A DNA stretch of 64,000 nucleotides, from positions 4,561,501 to 4,625,500 of the forward strand of contig PQWQ01000001.1 in the NCBI GenBank assembly GCA_002943765.1. The letters run 5' to 3'. The notes beneath the pieces are model-generated. The model was not told the origin of the DNA, ran no database searches, and saw only the letters and a program-made list of their open reading frames with translations. This document shows, piece after piece, positions 22,951-35,573 of this stretch (positions are counted from its first letter, which is position 1; the number at the start of each line of letters is the position of its first letter). The stretch comes from Psoroptes ovis. Lineage: Eukaryota; Arthropoda; Arachnida; Sarcoptiformes; Psoroptidae. The position numbers and the translations under genes are program-made.

Positions 22951-24214
22951 TATGTGTTACATAATTGATATTAATGATTAAATATGGATAAAGTGAAATG
23001 AATTGAAATTTTAGTGAAACGTATGAGTGTTTGTAATGGGTATAATAATCGTGATGATGATCAAGAGGTTCATCATGATGATGATGATGATGATGATTAT
23101 AATCGATTATTATTATCATCATGATTATTACGATAATAATAATTATGATAAACAAACAAACAAACAAACAAATCGACCAAAACAAATCACATCAAAATTT
23201 GCATTCGACGGCTGCCGAGTACTATAAGGTACTTGAATTCAAGGAACTATACCGGAGTCATGGTTTTTGTCATTTTTTCAAACGACTTTTGATTCGTATG
23301 AAATAGCAAAGAGTTGAACAAAATAGCAAAGATTTTACAAATAATTAAGTTAATTATGATAATACATGTAATGATTATAATCTTGAATCAAAAGAGAATT
23401 TGAATTGGCGAAAATATATCATTTAATCACCCTCAAAAAAAAATCACACTTAAACAACACATACTTACAAGGTATTTGCCGTATAAATGTATGAGAATTC
23501 GTACGAATTTGTATGAATATTTGTTTAAATTATTTATAATCATCATCATCATCAATGATTATTGGTTGTAATCATCATTATTACATTGTATAATATGTGT
23601 GTAATGTGTAGATTTAAGAGGAGATCAGTGAAGAATCAAATTCACTGACGATGATGATGGTGATCAAGTGAACATATTTATCAATATGTATGGCGTTGAA
23701 TGATGGAATTATTCTGTGAACAAAAATAAATTTGAATTATCACTATTATTATCAGCGAAAACAACGATGATTATCTTCAATATTTTCAAATAATTATCAT
23801 CATCATCATTGAAAACTACCTGAATTGTCATTGATCATGTATGAAATATTTTATATTTTTTTTCAAAACAAATAAAATATGTTTATAGAATTACATGGTG
23901 TGATTTGCACTCGGCGTTAATCGTAGGGAATGATTTGCAACCAAGGGGTGAATTATCCATACCGTCATAAAACTTATGTATGAGCCTCGCACCTTCCCTC
24001 TTCAACCGATTCACCTATGGGATATAAATCGATTTAATGACAAAAATCATTTTATCTTTGTCTCACTCGGGTTGTCGTTGTTGTTGTTGTTTCAATTAAT
24101 TAAACATTGTTGAAATAATACGAATCGTTTATACGAATTTGCGAATAAACAAATGAAAAATTATCGTCATTAAATTTTGTATTATGATACCTTTGAGTAT
24201 TACGATACCTTCAA

Positions 24215-24241
24215 GTGTGTGTGTGTGTGTGTGTGTGTGTT
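24215..24241. repeat. (GT)n microsatellite
   Basis: 27 bp of GT repeat. Confidence 0.9.
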
Positions 24242-25765
24242 ATACCTTTAATGATTATAATTATCGAAAACTTGACAAATCTCGGCGATATTATCGTTCA
24301 TTTTGTTTTGTTTACCATTTCATTTATCGAATCATTTACCATTTACCATTCATTGACCAAATGTTATTTTGTTTATTATTTCCATAAAATGATAATGATA
24401 ATAAATTGTTGTTTGCCATAAAAATCATTTCTTCATTTTCATTTCTTATACATTCAAAAATTTACATCAATTTATATTGTTTTATTTTTGAAAATTTCAA
24501 AAATAAAAAAAATTGATTAATTTCATTGTTCATTTTTTCATTGTTCGCATTCAAACAATGATTGATTCTCATAGTCATTATTATTGTAACAAAATAACAA
24601 AAACAAAATGTGCAATAATTTAAATAATTGAAATAATTTTTCACCGAAAGAATAATTTAAATAATTCTGATTAATTAAATGAATAATTTGAATAAATTTT
24701 CACCCAAAAAAATTGTAATTACAATGTATAAAAAAAAGCTAAGACGACGACGACATAAGGTAAATAAATGAGGTATATAAGGTTGTAACTCTGTAATTTT
24801 TGTAACAAATAAAAAGTGAAAAATATATGTCTACTACTTACGCTGCACACACACACATTAAATCGAGGAAATGTTAATTATTGAAATTATTTATAATAAT
24901 TGAAATTATGTAAATTTTGCCGGTGAAATTATTCATTTTTTTTTCGTCTTACTTAAAATAAATAATTTCAAATGATAATCAAATATTTGAATTCGAAGAA
25001 AAAATTAAATTGACCGTGATTTTGAATTATTTATACAAAATGATCACGACTAAAAATGATCAATGATTACTTTAACTTTGGTTGTTATTGTTTTGTTTGT
25101 CAAAATGAACATTTTCATTTCCAACCGTGTAATAATGATCAGTGATAATCATAAGGTCTGAACGTGTTTCTTCATCATTATTATGCATAATCATTGCATA
25201 TGCGTATGAATAAATAAATAAATTAATTTCTATGGTGGACAATTTTGGTTGACAATTACGTTCGACCAAATTAATTACCTGTGTGAATATTTTCGTATTT
25301 TGCAGATGTTTCGCTTGCTTAATGTTCACTGGTAATTTAGGATTTTTTTTCAGGTGATTTTCACTAATCGTAATGGTGATTATGTCGTTGTCGGTTGAAA
25401 TTATAATTTCAAAGTTTATCAAATTTACAAGTTCTCAAATTTTCAACTATCTGCCATTTGACCTGTTTCTTTGTTTTGTTTTGTTGTTCAAAGCCATTCA
25501 TTCATCAAAAATATGCAAATTTTACATCTGCCATCCTTGATTCATTGTAATGGAGTGAAAAATTTGAGAAAAAACAAATGTACTTGTATCGATACTTGTT
25601 AAAATCAGTTTCGCGGGCACAAATACCGATTGACTAAGACCTATTGAATAATGACATTCTTGGAATTTTTTTCTGGTCTGGTTTGAATTGAACATCTTGC
25701 GTAAAACCGAAAATTTACTATGATCGATGCACCGGTACACAAGGTCTATCGATGTCTATTTCGGG

Positions 25766-25798
25766 TACCCGTCATCCAAGGGCCTTGGGTGGCGGGTA
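25766..25798. repeat. GC-rich imperfect hairpin
   Basis: TACCCGTCATCCAAGG at 25766-25781 pairs with CCTTGGGTGGCGGGTA at 25783-25798 at 14 of 16 positions with almost no loop. The G+C-rich patch around it (25730-25870) is unlike the neighbouring DNA. No known element is recognised. Confidence 0.6.
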
Positions 25799-26491
25799 TT
25801 AGTATTTATTATTATATTGTTCCACAGCTGTCCAAGGCTGTTCCACATACTCGAATCGACTCTATCGGATCGGACCAAATGTTTGTTTTCATTCAATAAA
25901 AACATTGAAAAAAAAATATTTTCATTCAAATGAAAATATTTGAATGAAAAAATTCATTCATTTCTCTCAATGAGATGTTTTATACGTATAAAATATGCGT
26001 AAAATGCATCGTTTTCGGTCAAAATAATTCCGGTTTTTGATTGAAAAAAAATTTCAAAAATTTCTCAGGTAATTCTTATGCATATAATTTATTTTTCCGA
26101 AAAAAATGTTCAGGTGAATCGGGTCAATTCATTCGACGAAAATATTTCGATTAATTCATTTATTAATATTTTTTTTCGCCATGTTAAAATTTCAACAAAT
26201 ATCATCGATGGAATTTTTTTCCATTCGTTTTCAAAAATAATAATCGTTTTGCCACAGAGAGGTCAAGGGTCGTTTGATTTTTGTTCGTTTCGTTTCGTTA
26301 TTCGTTTGTTTAATCCTTTGGCAAATTTTTATGTTTTATGCTTTTTTTTTTTATGTTTTCAATGTTTCAAAATCATTTACATTTCAAGCACCCGGCAATA
26401 CCAATACCAATGAATTCATACCCATAAATGCCATATATCTTACCTACTGTGCATAACTTTGTGATCATCGATAATGTTAATAATAATAATA

Positions 26492-26572
26492 TTAGGTTGT
26501 CCGTAATGTTTTTGCCGGTTATATGGGGAGGAAATGATCGAAAAATCGGCAAGAACTTTTCGGACAACATAA
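26492..26572 (+). mobile_element. Mariner-type MITE copy 4 (subfamily C)
   Basis: 81 bp; ends TTAGGTTGTCCGTAATG and AACTTTTCGGACAACATAA, flanked by TA at 26490-26491 and 26573-26574. The interior differs from the other subfamilies. Confidence 0.82.
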
Positions 26573-27442
26573 TAATATAACAGGTTATTAATTGATATTT
26601 TCGACGATGAAATTTGGCAGCAGCAATAATAATTTGCAACAAGTTTTTTCTTTGGAAAAAAATACCAAAATCTTCTTATAATAATAATAATAATAAATGC
26701 ATTGGAATAGATAGAAATTGTTAATTTTTTTACATATTTTTTCCAGAAGAAAAAAAATCAGAAAAAAAAGATACAAAATAACCCTTTCAACAAAAAAAAA
26801 AAGAAGGGTACCCTATACCTTGTACAATCAAACGATACAAGTATTTCAAAGGTAATAAATTTATTCGTACATTTTTCATACCTGTAATAAATTTTTTTTT
26901 TGTTGACCTGTTACCTACTTGTTACCTTTATGAAAAAAAAAACATATTTTCAAATGTCATTTTTTCTCTCCTTTCAATAATTATCGTATTGATTCCTAAG
27001 GTTTTATTAAGGTTTTAACTCTTTGAAATCGTCAATTTCAAAAAAAATTTCTTGCCAAATTTTATGGCCACAGCTAATGGATATTTGTGAAATGATAATT
27101 AAAATTCTTTTCTTTTTTTCTCCAATAAATGAATGACCTTTAATGACCTCGAAAAAGGATCATGTTTGATCATTGTGGTGACTTGCCATAAGCCATAAGG
27201 TACCAGAATTTTTTTTTATGAAATTTAAGCCTTTGGTCTTCAAAGTGTTGATCTTCAAAGTTAAATTTGGAATTTCGGAGATTTTTTTTTTTTTTGTTTC
27301 CAAATCCTTCAATAATAACGACCAAAAAAAAAAAGCTGTCATTTCATTTGATATTTGATTATCATGACTTTTTTTCTAGTTCTGATATTCAAAAATTTTG
27401 ATATTTGTGTTTGTTTGTATATATTGACCTTGATTAAATCAT

Positions 27443-27470
27443 AAACAAAACAAAACAAAACAAAACAAAA
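27443..27470. repeat. (AAAAC)n microsatellite
   Basis: Five uninterrupted pentanucleotide units. Confidence 0.85.
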
Positions 27471-27561
27471 TTATTTTGACTACAAAATTTCTGCTGAAAA
27501 ACATGCATTCACAAAAAATAATATTTTGGAAATTTCAACCATAAAAAAAAATTATCATATA

Positions 27562-27643
27562 TTAGGTTGTCAGATAAGTTCTTGCCAATTTTCTCTCATA
27601 ATTTCCTACGATATAATCGGCAAAAACTTTTCGGACAACTTAA
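27562..27643 (+). mobile_element. Mariner-type MITE copy 5 (subfamily B)
   Basis: 82 bp; ends TTAGGTTGTCAGATAAG and AACTTTTCGGACAACTTAA with TA at 27560-27561 and 27644-27645. The interior closely matches the copy at 19800. Confidence 0.85.
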
Positions 27644-28311
27644 TATTTTATGAAATGATGATGATGATGGCAAATACACCAGATTTTTTTTTTTTTTTTT
27701 TTTTTTTGAAGGTTAGACACACACATCAATAACTAATAATAACTATTTATTTTCATTGATAATAATCATCAATTTTTTTTTCTCGCTTGTTTATAATGAT
27801 AATGATTATTATTATTACGATTTCAGTTTTTTTAATTGTGTCCATTTCCTTTTGATCCCCATGTCTATGTCGTTATGGCCACCAATTTATTTACATCCCC
27901 TAAATGCACTAATGACAAATGGTGGAAAAATGAATATATTCAGATTTAGAATTTTGAATGAGAAAAATTTCGAAAAAAAACGCGCGAAAATAAGTAAAGA
28001 AGAAAAATCGTTGCATTTTTTTTCAATTGCTATTTGGTGTGTGTATTGTGTGTTTGTGTCTATGTGTTAAAGTGCAATCCGTAATAATAAATAAATAAAC
28101 AACAATGAGAATAATATATTTATAAAAAACGTCCGTTTAAAAGTTTTATGAGATTTTTTCTTTTCTATTTTCTATTATTTGTGCAACACACACACACACA
28201 CACACACATGTTGCAATGAATGTGTGTTTGTGTGTGTATTTTTGTTGCAACAATAACAACATGCAAAAAACTTGCTTGGAATGTTCATTAAATATTTATC
28301 TGTAGCACATA

Positions 28312-28337
28312 TGTGTGTGTGTGTGTGTGTGTGTGTG
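28312..28337. repeat. (TG)n microsatellite
   Basis: 26 bp of TG repeat. A separate CA run lies at 28186-28208. Confidence 0.88.
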
Positions 28338-28455
28338 CGTATATATAATAATTGTATTTTTTTTTTTTGTTGTTGTTATTTGAATACATATGTAAATGTG
28401 TATTTATTTCATGTGTGTGTATGTGTGTGTGTGTAATTGAAATGTAATGAAAATT

Positions 28456-28467
28456 TTTCGCGCCAAA
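28456..28467. promoter_or_regulatory. E2F-like site
   Basis: TTTCGCGCCAAA is a full match to the palindromic E2F consensus TTTSGCGCSAAA, in DNA where CG is scarce. About 7 kb upstream of the Myc start codon. Confidence 0.4.
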
Positions 28468-28728
28468 AATTATAAACAACAACAACAAAGAAAATTTTAA
28501 GAAAAATGTAAACAAGTAAACATATGAAGAAATATGAAAAAACATAAGACAAGATGAACCTAACCTTTGAATGTGTGAATGTGGTTTGATGTATGAAATA
28601 ATAAATAAATAAATAAATAAATAAATAGTCGTAATGTTATAGCGAAGAAATTTTCATTTGTTTACTTACGTAAAAAAAGAAAAAAAAATTAAAGAAAAAT
28701 TCCATATTTCTCTTAAGGTTTCTATTTT

Positions 28729-28740
28729 TTTGGCGGGAAA
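28729..28740. promoter_or_regulatory. E2F-like site
   Basis: TTTGGCGGGAAA, a classic E2F-type 12-mer, 262 bp from the site at 28456. Confidence 0.4.
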
Positions 28741-31700
28741 ATAAAAATTTCTCAGAATTTTTTTTCCTTTATTCTATTATCCAAATAATGATTAATAATA
28801 TTAACGAATCTCGAAAGCATCGAGAAAAAAATTTAATGGTTTAACCTTGAACAACAACAAACCATTGAATTGTCTCAAGGTTATTTTCTACATTTTTATT
28901 GTTGTTTCAGATGTTCCAACATTTATTTTTTTGGATGCGCAGATTTGTTTTTTTTTTTGTTGCTTATTTGATACTGTTTCAAAGTGATTCAAATTATTTT
29001 ATTTTTCGTTGGTTTCTGGAATTCGAAGTCATGTTTGATTCGTCTCAAAAATTTTCGCAATATTTCAAGGGCCTAGAAATGGCAATGAGAATTTCTAGAA
29101 ATAATGATAATAATCCTAGACATGGTCAAAAAAGACTGAAAATTCAAGGACAAATCAGTGTATTCTTGTTTTGTAATTCAAAATCACCTTTTTTAATGGT
29201 ATTCTTCATGGCTTCTGAACAGAATCATAGCAAAGAATATTCTTCATTTCGTAAAGTTCAATGAATTTTATCGTTTATTTTCTGGGCGTCATTGAATTCA
29301 TTTCATAGAAACAATGAGATTTTTGCCCCTAGTTTTGCTTATCCCTTTTGGCATTTTTTTTTCTTTCATTTTTAAATGATGAAATAACCCAGACATTATA
29401 ATGATGATTATTTTTATTTCACAATTTAAAAAAAAAAATTTGGCTTTCAGAATTATTTTTCTTGTTTTTTCATTATATTAATATTATTATCATCATCATC
29501 ATATTTTGATTTTGTGTCCATTTTTAAATCATGGATACATTTCGAAAAAAAAAGAATGAATGAATGAAGCAAATATGAAAATCACGATTTCATTTTTTCA
29601 TTTCTTTTCTGCGTAAAAGAATATGAGTTGATTGAATTTTTCAAAAAAAAATTGAAATTGTAGCATTTAAATGGTTTTGATGAATATTTTCAATAGTCTT
29701 CTTCTTCTATTTTCAAGTATTTTAAAAAAATCAATCAACAACCATCAATATGTTGGGTATTTAAATTTTAAAGTATTTTAAAAAATTCCATTACGATTAA
29801 TTCAAACCTAAATAGTAGTACAGTAAAATTCAATAATAAATCAATGTTAAATGCCATAGATCTTGACCTCTCCCGTTCAAATTTTCTTCGATTTCTTTTG
29901 GTTCAAATTTCAAAAATGACTTATTCATTTTAAATTTTTCAGTTCAATTTTATGGGTCACATAAAAAAAATATCGCCAAAGTACCTATGTGTAGCCATTT
30001 GCACTAAGCGCAATAATCGAATTCGAACGAAAATCGAATCGAACATTTTCATTGAGAAAAATTCGAATCGAAAAAAAAAATTGTCATTCGAAATTGAATA
30101 CGCATGCTCGGAGGGAGGAAGAGCCACAATAACAAAAAAAATAAAAATAAAAAAAAATTCGAGACGAAATTTTTTTTTTTTTTTTCGCAGTGTTTGTGTT
30201 TTGGAAGTATGAAGAAAAAGTGAAAAAAAAACTCTGAAAAAAAAAATGCAAGTGAACGAACGTAATCAAGGACAACAAACACAACGAATGATGAGAAATG
30301 AGAAGAAACGTACAAGTATCGTTTATCACTTGTTTTTTTCGTTTCGTTTTTGTTTGTTTGAATAATAATAATCATTTCAAGTGTAAGAGTAAGCAAAGGA
30401 TGACAAAATTACGATGGTGATGATGATTTAAATTTAATTACGATGATTATGGTTGTTTTTTTCGCTTGTTTGTTTGTTTGATTAATCTTTGAGTTTTTTT
30501 TTCGTGGTAAGGATAATCCTTCTCGAAGATTCAAAAAAAAAAAATTTTCGGTCAAATGTAAAGTTTGAATTTTGAACAATCGATAATTTACACAAATGGC
30601 TCTCACCATCGATACCGGCTTTTTTTTTGTTGTTTTTTTTCTTACACACGAAAAAAAATTCAACTCATATGTTTGTTTGAATTTTTTTTTTCTTTTCATT
30701 TTTTCGATTATCTGTGGTAGTGGTAATGTTGTATTTTGAAGGAGGGGAGGGTGGTAATGATGGTGGCTGTATAAAGGTTATAGAAATTTAAATGTCCACT
30801 TGAAATTAAATTGACACAAGTGTATGTTATTCATTCATTTATTTTTTTAAGTGACCGGCTTGTCTTGAAATGATTTGAATAGATTCTCTTGAATAATTCG
30901 CTCAGAGCTCAGAGTTTTGAATTGAATTTTTCAAAATTCAAAATTTTTAATTGAAATTCAATTGAATCAATTTCGAGTTTTGAAATTTTTCATTCAAAAA
31001 AAGGCGCCCATTTTCCACTTGGAATCGTTTTGAAATATATATTTTTTTTTTTGAATTTCATTCTTTGTTACACACGAAATCAAATCTTTGTTTATGTTTT
31101 TCTCCGGTTTTAATCGAAACATTTATTGATTAAAATTAATCACATTCAAAAACAACCAATACGCCATTCGTGTGTATGATATGATGAATTGGAAATTTAT
31201 TTGTACAAAAAATGACGTCGTGGCGTTTTTCGTTTTGTTTTTTCATTTTGTTTATGGCTTCATCAAATGACGCCACGATTAACCAGCTAACTAACCAAAC
31301 CTTTTAGTGAATAATCAACATCATTCGATAATGATAATGATGATTATCAAGATGATACACCATTATAATCGGCGTACAGTCTGGTCATTTCGTTCATATT
31401 CGTAAAACGATATATCTTCAGTAATCGAATAGTAGATTATTGTGTGTGTGTGTGTTTGTTTGGTTGATTGTGGGAGAATATTGTGTAGAAATGATTATTA
31501 AAAAAACAACTAAAAAGAAACAAGTAGGGGAAGAATGGAAAGAATTGAAAAAAATGGATATTTTTAATGATTATTTTGTTGATGATTGTTGGAAGAGAGG
31601 GGGAAAAGCGATTGGTGTTTATATCGTTTTTTGTTGATCATTATTTTCTATCACTGGTATTGCTGCTGCTGCTGATCAATGATTATCAGTGACAAAAATA

Positions 31701-34660
31701 AAATTTTCGCTTATTATTATTATTATAAGCATTATTCCACCATTTCGATTCATTCAAAAATTTTTAATTTGTTTCTTATCACTGTGAAACTTGCATGTAT
31801 ATATGAATAGTTGGATTGATAATAATAATAAATATTGATAAGACTATACGTTATATATCATCAATTGATATCAAATATTGATGATAACATGAAATTTTGT
31901 TATGATTATTATCATCATCATCATTAATTTCAAATGGTGCCATATGCAGCAACATCAGCAGCAGCATCAGCCTTAAAAAATTCATTTTCATTTTTTGATT
32001 ATGACAAATGATGTTGATGATGATGATGATTGTTATCAGCAATACTTGTAGTAGTAGTAGTAGCGGTAGTGGTCGTTGTACAAATAGATTTCAACATTGT
32101 TCGATTCTTAAGTTGCATGATAGTAGCATTCGAAAATGGTGATGATGATTTTTGTATTCAGTGATAGTAGCATTAATGACTGATGTCGAGTGTTTTTTTT
32201 TCAGCAAAAATTATGGTAGTAGCACTGTTTTCTGTTGTGATATTTGCAATTTTTGAAGAAAAAAAAAATCATATGTATGATAGTTGTTTGTGTTTCACTT
32301 GAAACGCATGCGTATCAAAAAGCCGGCATTCATCATCATCATCATCATCATTATTATTATTATTCGACATCAACATCGACAACAACATCATCATAATATT
32401 ATTCACCGGCTTGGTTGATTTTTTTTTTTTTTTTTGATTATTCATTTATTATTCACATACATTTGAAGAACTGCGTTTCAGATGATAAGTTGTTGTCGTT
32501 TTTTTTTTTTTTTGCTGTTGTTGTTGTTATTGCTGCCGGTGGATGAATAATATTTGGCGCTTTTCTTGTGCATTCATCATCATCATATTCCATTCATTCG
32601 TTCATCATCATAATAATAATCAAAATCAAAAAAAAACCAAACTATATGAACATGAATAATAATAATAATGATTGACGAAGACCACTTTTGAAAATTTATT
32701 TCATTTAATATGTTTGTTTTCGAAGAAGTTTCAATTCATCATCATCATCATCATAATCAGTTTTATCATTTATGAGATTGTTTCGATTAAAAAAAAACTT
32801 GGCATTTATCATGTCTTTTTTTTTAATGAAGAAAATATAACTTCTTAACAAAATATATATTGCAAACATCTCTTTGTTTCTTGTAAAGTTTGTTGATTTT
32901 TCGTATTTCTTCGTATTGTTGTATTTTATTGCATAATAATTTCATCAGTTTTCAATTTTGATTTCATCAAACGAATAAATGAATAATTCTTAAAGTTTCT
33001 GAAACCTACAAAAAAAAACTTGAATTCTTTTATTATTGTTTTTATGATGATGATGATGGTATGATTGATTTTATTATCAGTATCATCACCGTCATCATCA
33101 ATATTAACTACGACAACCTTATCATCAACCTTAACAACGACGACTACCTTGACAACAACAGCAGCAGCAACAACATTATCTAAAATTATTAATTAATCAA
33201 AATCAGGTTAGTGATTTAATTATTTAAAAAAAAAAATCTTTAATCTATTGAAAAGCAAAGGAATTTGCCATATGTTTTCCGTGTTTTTTGATTAGATTTC
33301 AATTTTAATAATTTTAATTTTTCCGATTTCCGATTCAATTATTCAAAAATTTCGAATTTTTTTTCAGATGTGTTCGATAATCGAATGTTTTTAGATTTTT
33401 TTTCAAATTTGTTCGAAAATTCGATAAGATAATTCGCTGATACAGCAATGCATGTGCAAAGGTCGAAATAGGAATTTTTTAGCAAATCTTTTGCCGATAT
33501 GAATTTCTATTCTGATTTATTTTATCAATTTTCTACGATTGTCATTCGTGAAATATTTCATCTATTTCAGATTCTTGATTTGTCATTATCAGTATTTGAT
33601 TCCATTTTTATTTTTTTTTCGAAGATTTCAATGATTGCGAAAGGATTGCAGAAATTTTCTCTTTAAAAAAAAATAATCCAAATGTTTTCAATTCAATTCA
33701 GTCAATCAATTTTTTGATTTTTGGGAAGATTTAAAGGCGCAAAAGGTGCGGTGTAAACATCATCATCATCATCATTATTATTATTATTTGAAAACATTGA
33801 TCAGCAGTTGCTGCTGCTGCTGCATTGCCTGTAGATTTTTGTTGTTGTTGTTGTTGCTGTTTATTGATTCATTGCATTCATGTTTTCAATTTAAATGCTG
33901 CTGCTACCCCATTATTGCTGCTAATTCTGTATGTATGGTATTTCTTCTTTCCCATTGCACATAGACACATTTCTCTTGTCATACACAAACTAATGATGAG
34001 TTGGAGGCTTGTAAAAAAAATGTGTAAATCCTAATGGTGTATATTCATTGAAAGCCATTTTGAAAAATATTTGATAATTCTATACCAAAATATATACAGC
34101 CAACTCTCACACATATATACAAACATAAATTAAAGGGCAGGTTAAACATTTATATATTCAATTCAATATAAAAAAATATTGCACGCATGTGAAATTGGTT
34201 AATATGGTGAATTGGTTTAATATTTTTTTTGCTAAAATAAAAAGTGATAATATTAATGGTATGATTGTATGTAATGGAATTAGGGAACAAACAAAATATT
34301 ATACGTTGGTTGGTATTATGTTCACAAAAAAAAATACATTCACTTGATAAAGCCCCAGATAGAATTGTGTAAACTGCGCCATTTAAATTTTGAATAATAA
34401 TAATGAAAAAAATGGGTGGTTAAGACGTTTATACGTCTGTACACACACACATATATATATATACATACATTGAATATTGAATTTGCATGCATATCATCAA
34501 TTGATAGTTATAATATCATTAATAGCAACAGCAACTGCATCACCGGCTGCTGCTGCTGCTGTTGTTGTGTTATTTTATTTATAATTTTTGTTATTGCTTC
34601 CCCATTTTTTTCATTTCCAATTTCTTCATTGTCGTTTGTTTAGTTAGTTAGTTTAGTTAG

Positions 34661-34677
34661 CCAGCCAGCCAGCCAGC
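34661..34677. repeat. (AGCC)n run
   Basis: Four AGCC units following a TTAG-rich tract, upstream of Myc. Confidence 0.75.
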
Positions 34678-35325
34678 AATATGTGTGTTTATAATGGCAA
34701 GTTGTTATTCGATTGTCGGCCATAGTCTCGAGGTATTCCATTCACTCGCATACACAGAAGAAAAATTTTTTTATACCATATATATTCCACTTGCTAGACA
34801 GATAATTTTTTTTTTCAAACCAAAATGTTCATTTGATTGTTCGCAACACAACGCGCAACAAACAAACAAAAAATACAGCAATTTTTTTATTTCATGTTTC
34901 AAAATTCTCTTGATTTCATTTTTTGTGTGTTTGTGTGTTTGTTTGTTGCTATTTTTTTCTCTGTTTTTCAACCATTCATTTGTTTGTTTCTCTTCTATTT
35001 TCAATTCATCATTCATACATGCTCAATACATGAATGTTAGAATTTGAAAATTTCAAAAATTTTTTTCCAAAAGATTTTCATTTGAAAAAATTTGTAATTA
35101 TTTTTTTGGATGGTTTTTTTTCAAAGTATTGATGATTCAAATGATGAAAATAATGTCCATTTCAGTACCGAAATTGATAATGAAATTTCACTGAATGTTG
35201 AAACAATCATCTGAAATTTTGGAGTCTTATTGAACAATTGAAAATTGAAACCATAAATTTTTGAATTTAAATTTTCTTCTCTTCAAACAAGTGTGGCGCA
35301 TGTTTATTGTTTTTTTTGTTTTGTT

Positions 35326-35338
35326 TTTGGGCGCCAAA
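35326..35338. promoter_or_regulatory. E2F-like site in the presumed Myc promoter
   Basis: TTTGGGCGCCAAA contains TTTGGCGC on the minus strand and lies about 236 bp upstream of the Myc ATG. Vertebrate MYC promoters are established E2F targets; whether this site acts here is inference. Confidence 0.4.
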
Positions 35339-35573
35339 TATTTGTTTTGCATATGTTTTTATATTTTGATTTTTGATCATCATCATCAAAAAATTTAAAT
35401 AATTGAAAATATCTAATGGTCATTTTGTTTTTGTTTTTTATTATCGTTTTTTAAAAAATCATTCGTTTGTCATCGTACCTGTGTTTGTGCTGTTTAATCA
35501 TTAAATCATCATTCAACCAACAAATTGTGTTCATCATTTTAAGAAATTGCATAGAAATTTCGAATAAAAAAAA

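Larger units (their letters stand above)
16855..35573. other. 18.7-kb gene-free region upstream of Myc
   Basis: No exon is supported. The region holds four mariner-type MITEs or fragments (19800, 22551, 26492 and 27562), TG/CA runs (22259-22281, 22915-22947, 24215-24241, 28186-28208, 28312-28337), many TCA/ATG and CAG/CTG runs (20514-20572, 33800-33860, 34540-34565) and several E2F-like sites. It probably holds distal Myc regulatory DNA and perhaps untranslated Myc exons, none of which can be placed from sequence alone. Poly-His, poly-Leu or poly-Cys open frames here are translated repeats. Confidence 0.6.

Noticed and set aside
20649..23185. Several His-, Ile- and Met-rich open frames
   Set aside because: They are direct translations of (CAT)n, (ATG)n and (TG)n repeats.
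25072..25422. 116-aa minus-strand open frame with fairly normal composition
   Set aside because: No recognisable motif, no flanking exons and an A/T-driven composition. It could be an exon of an unknown gene but nothing supports that.
28899..29264. 121-aa plus-strand open frame preceded by a TTTCAG acceptor-like site
   Set aside because: Phe/Ser-rich, no homology-like pattern, no donor or partner exon found. The acceptor match is common in this sequence.
33746..34034. Leu/Cys-rich open frames resembling membrane segments
   Set aside because: They come from CTG/TTG/TGC repeat tracts read in different frames.
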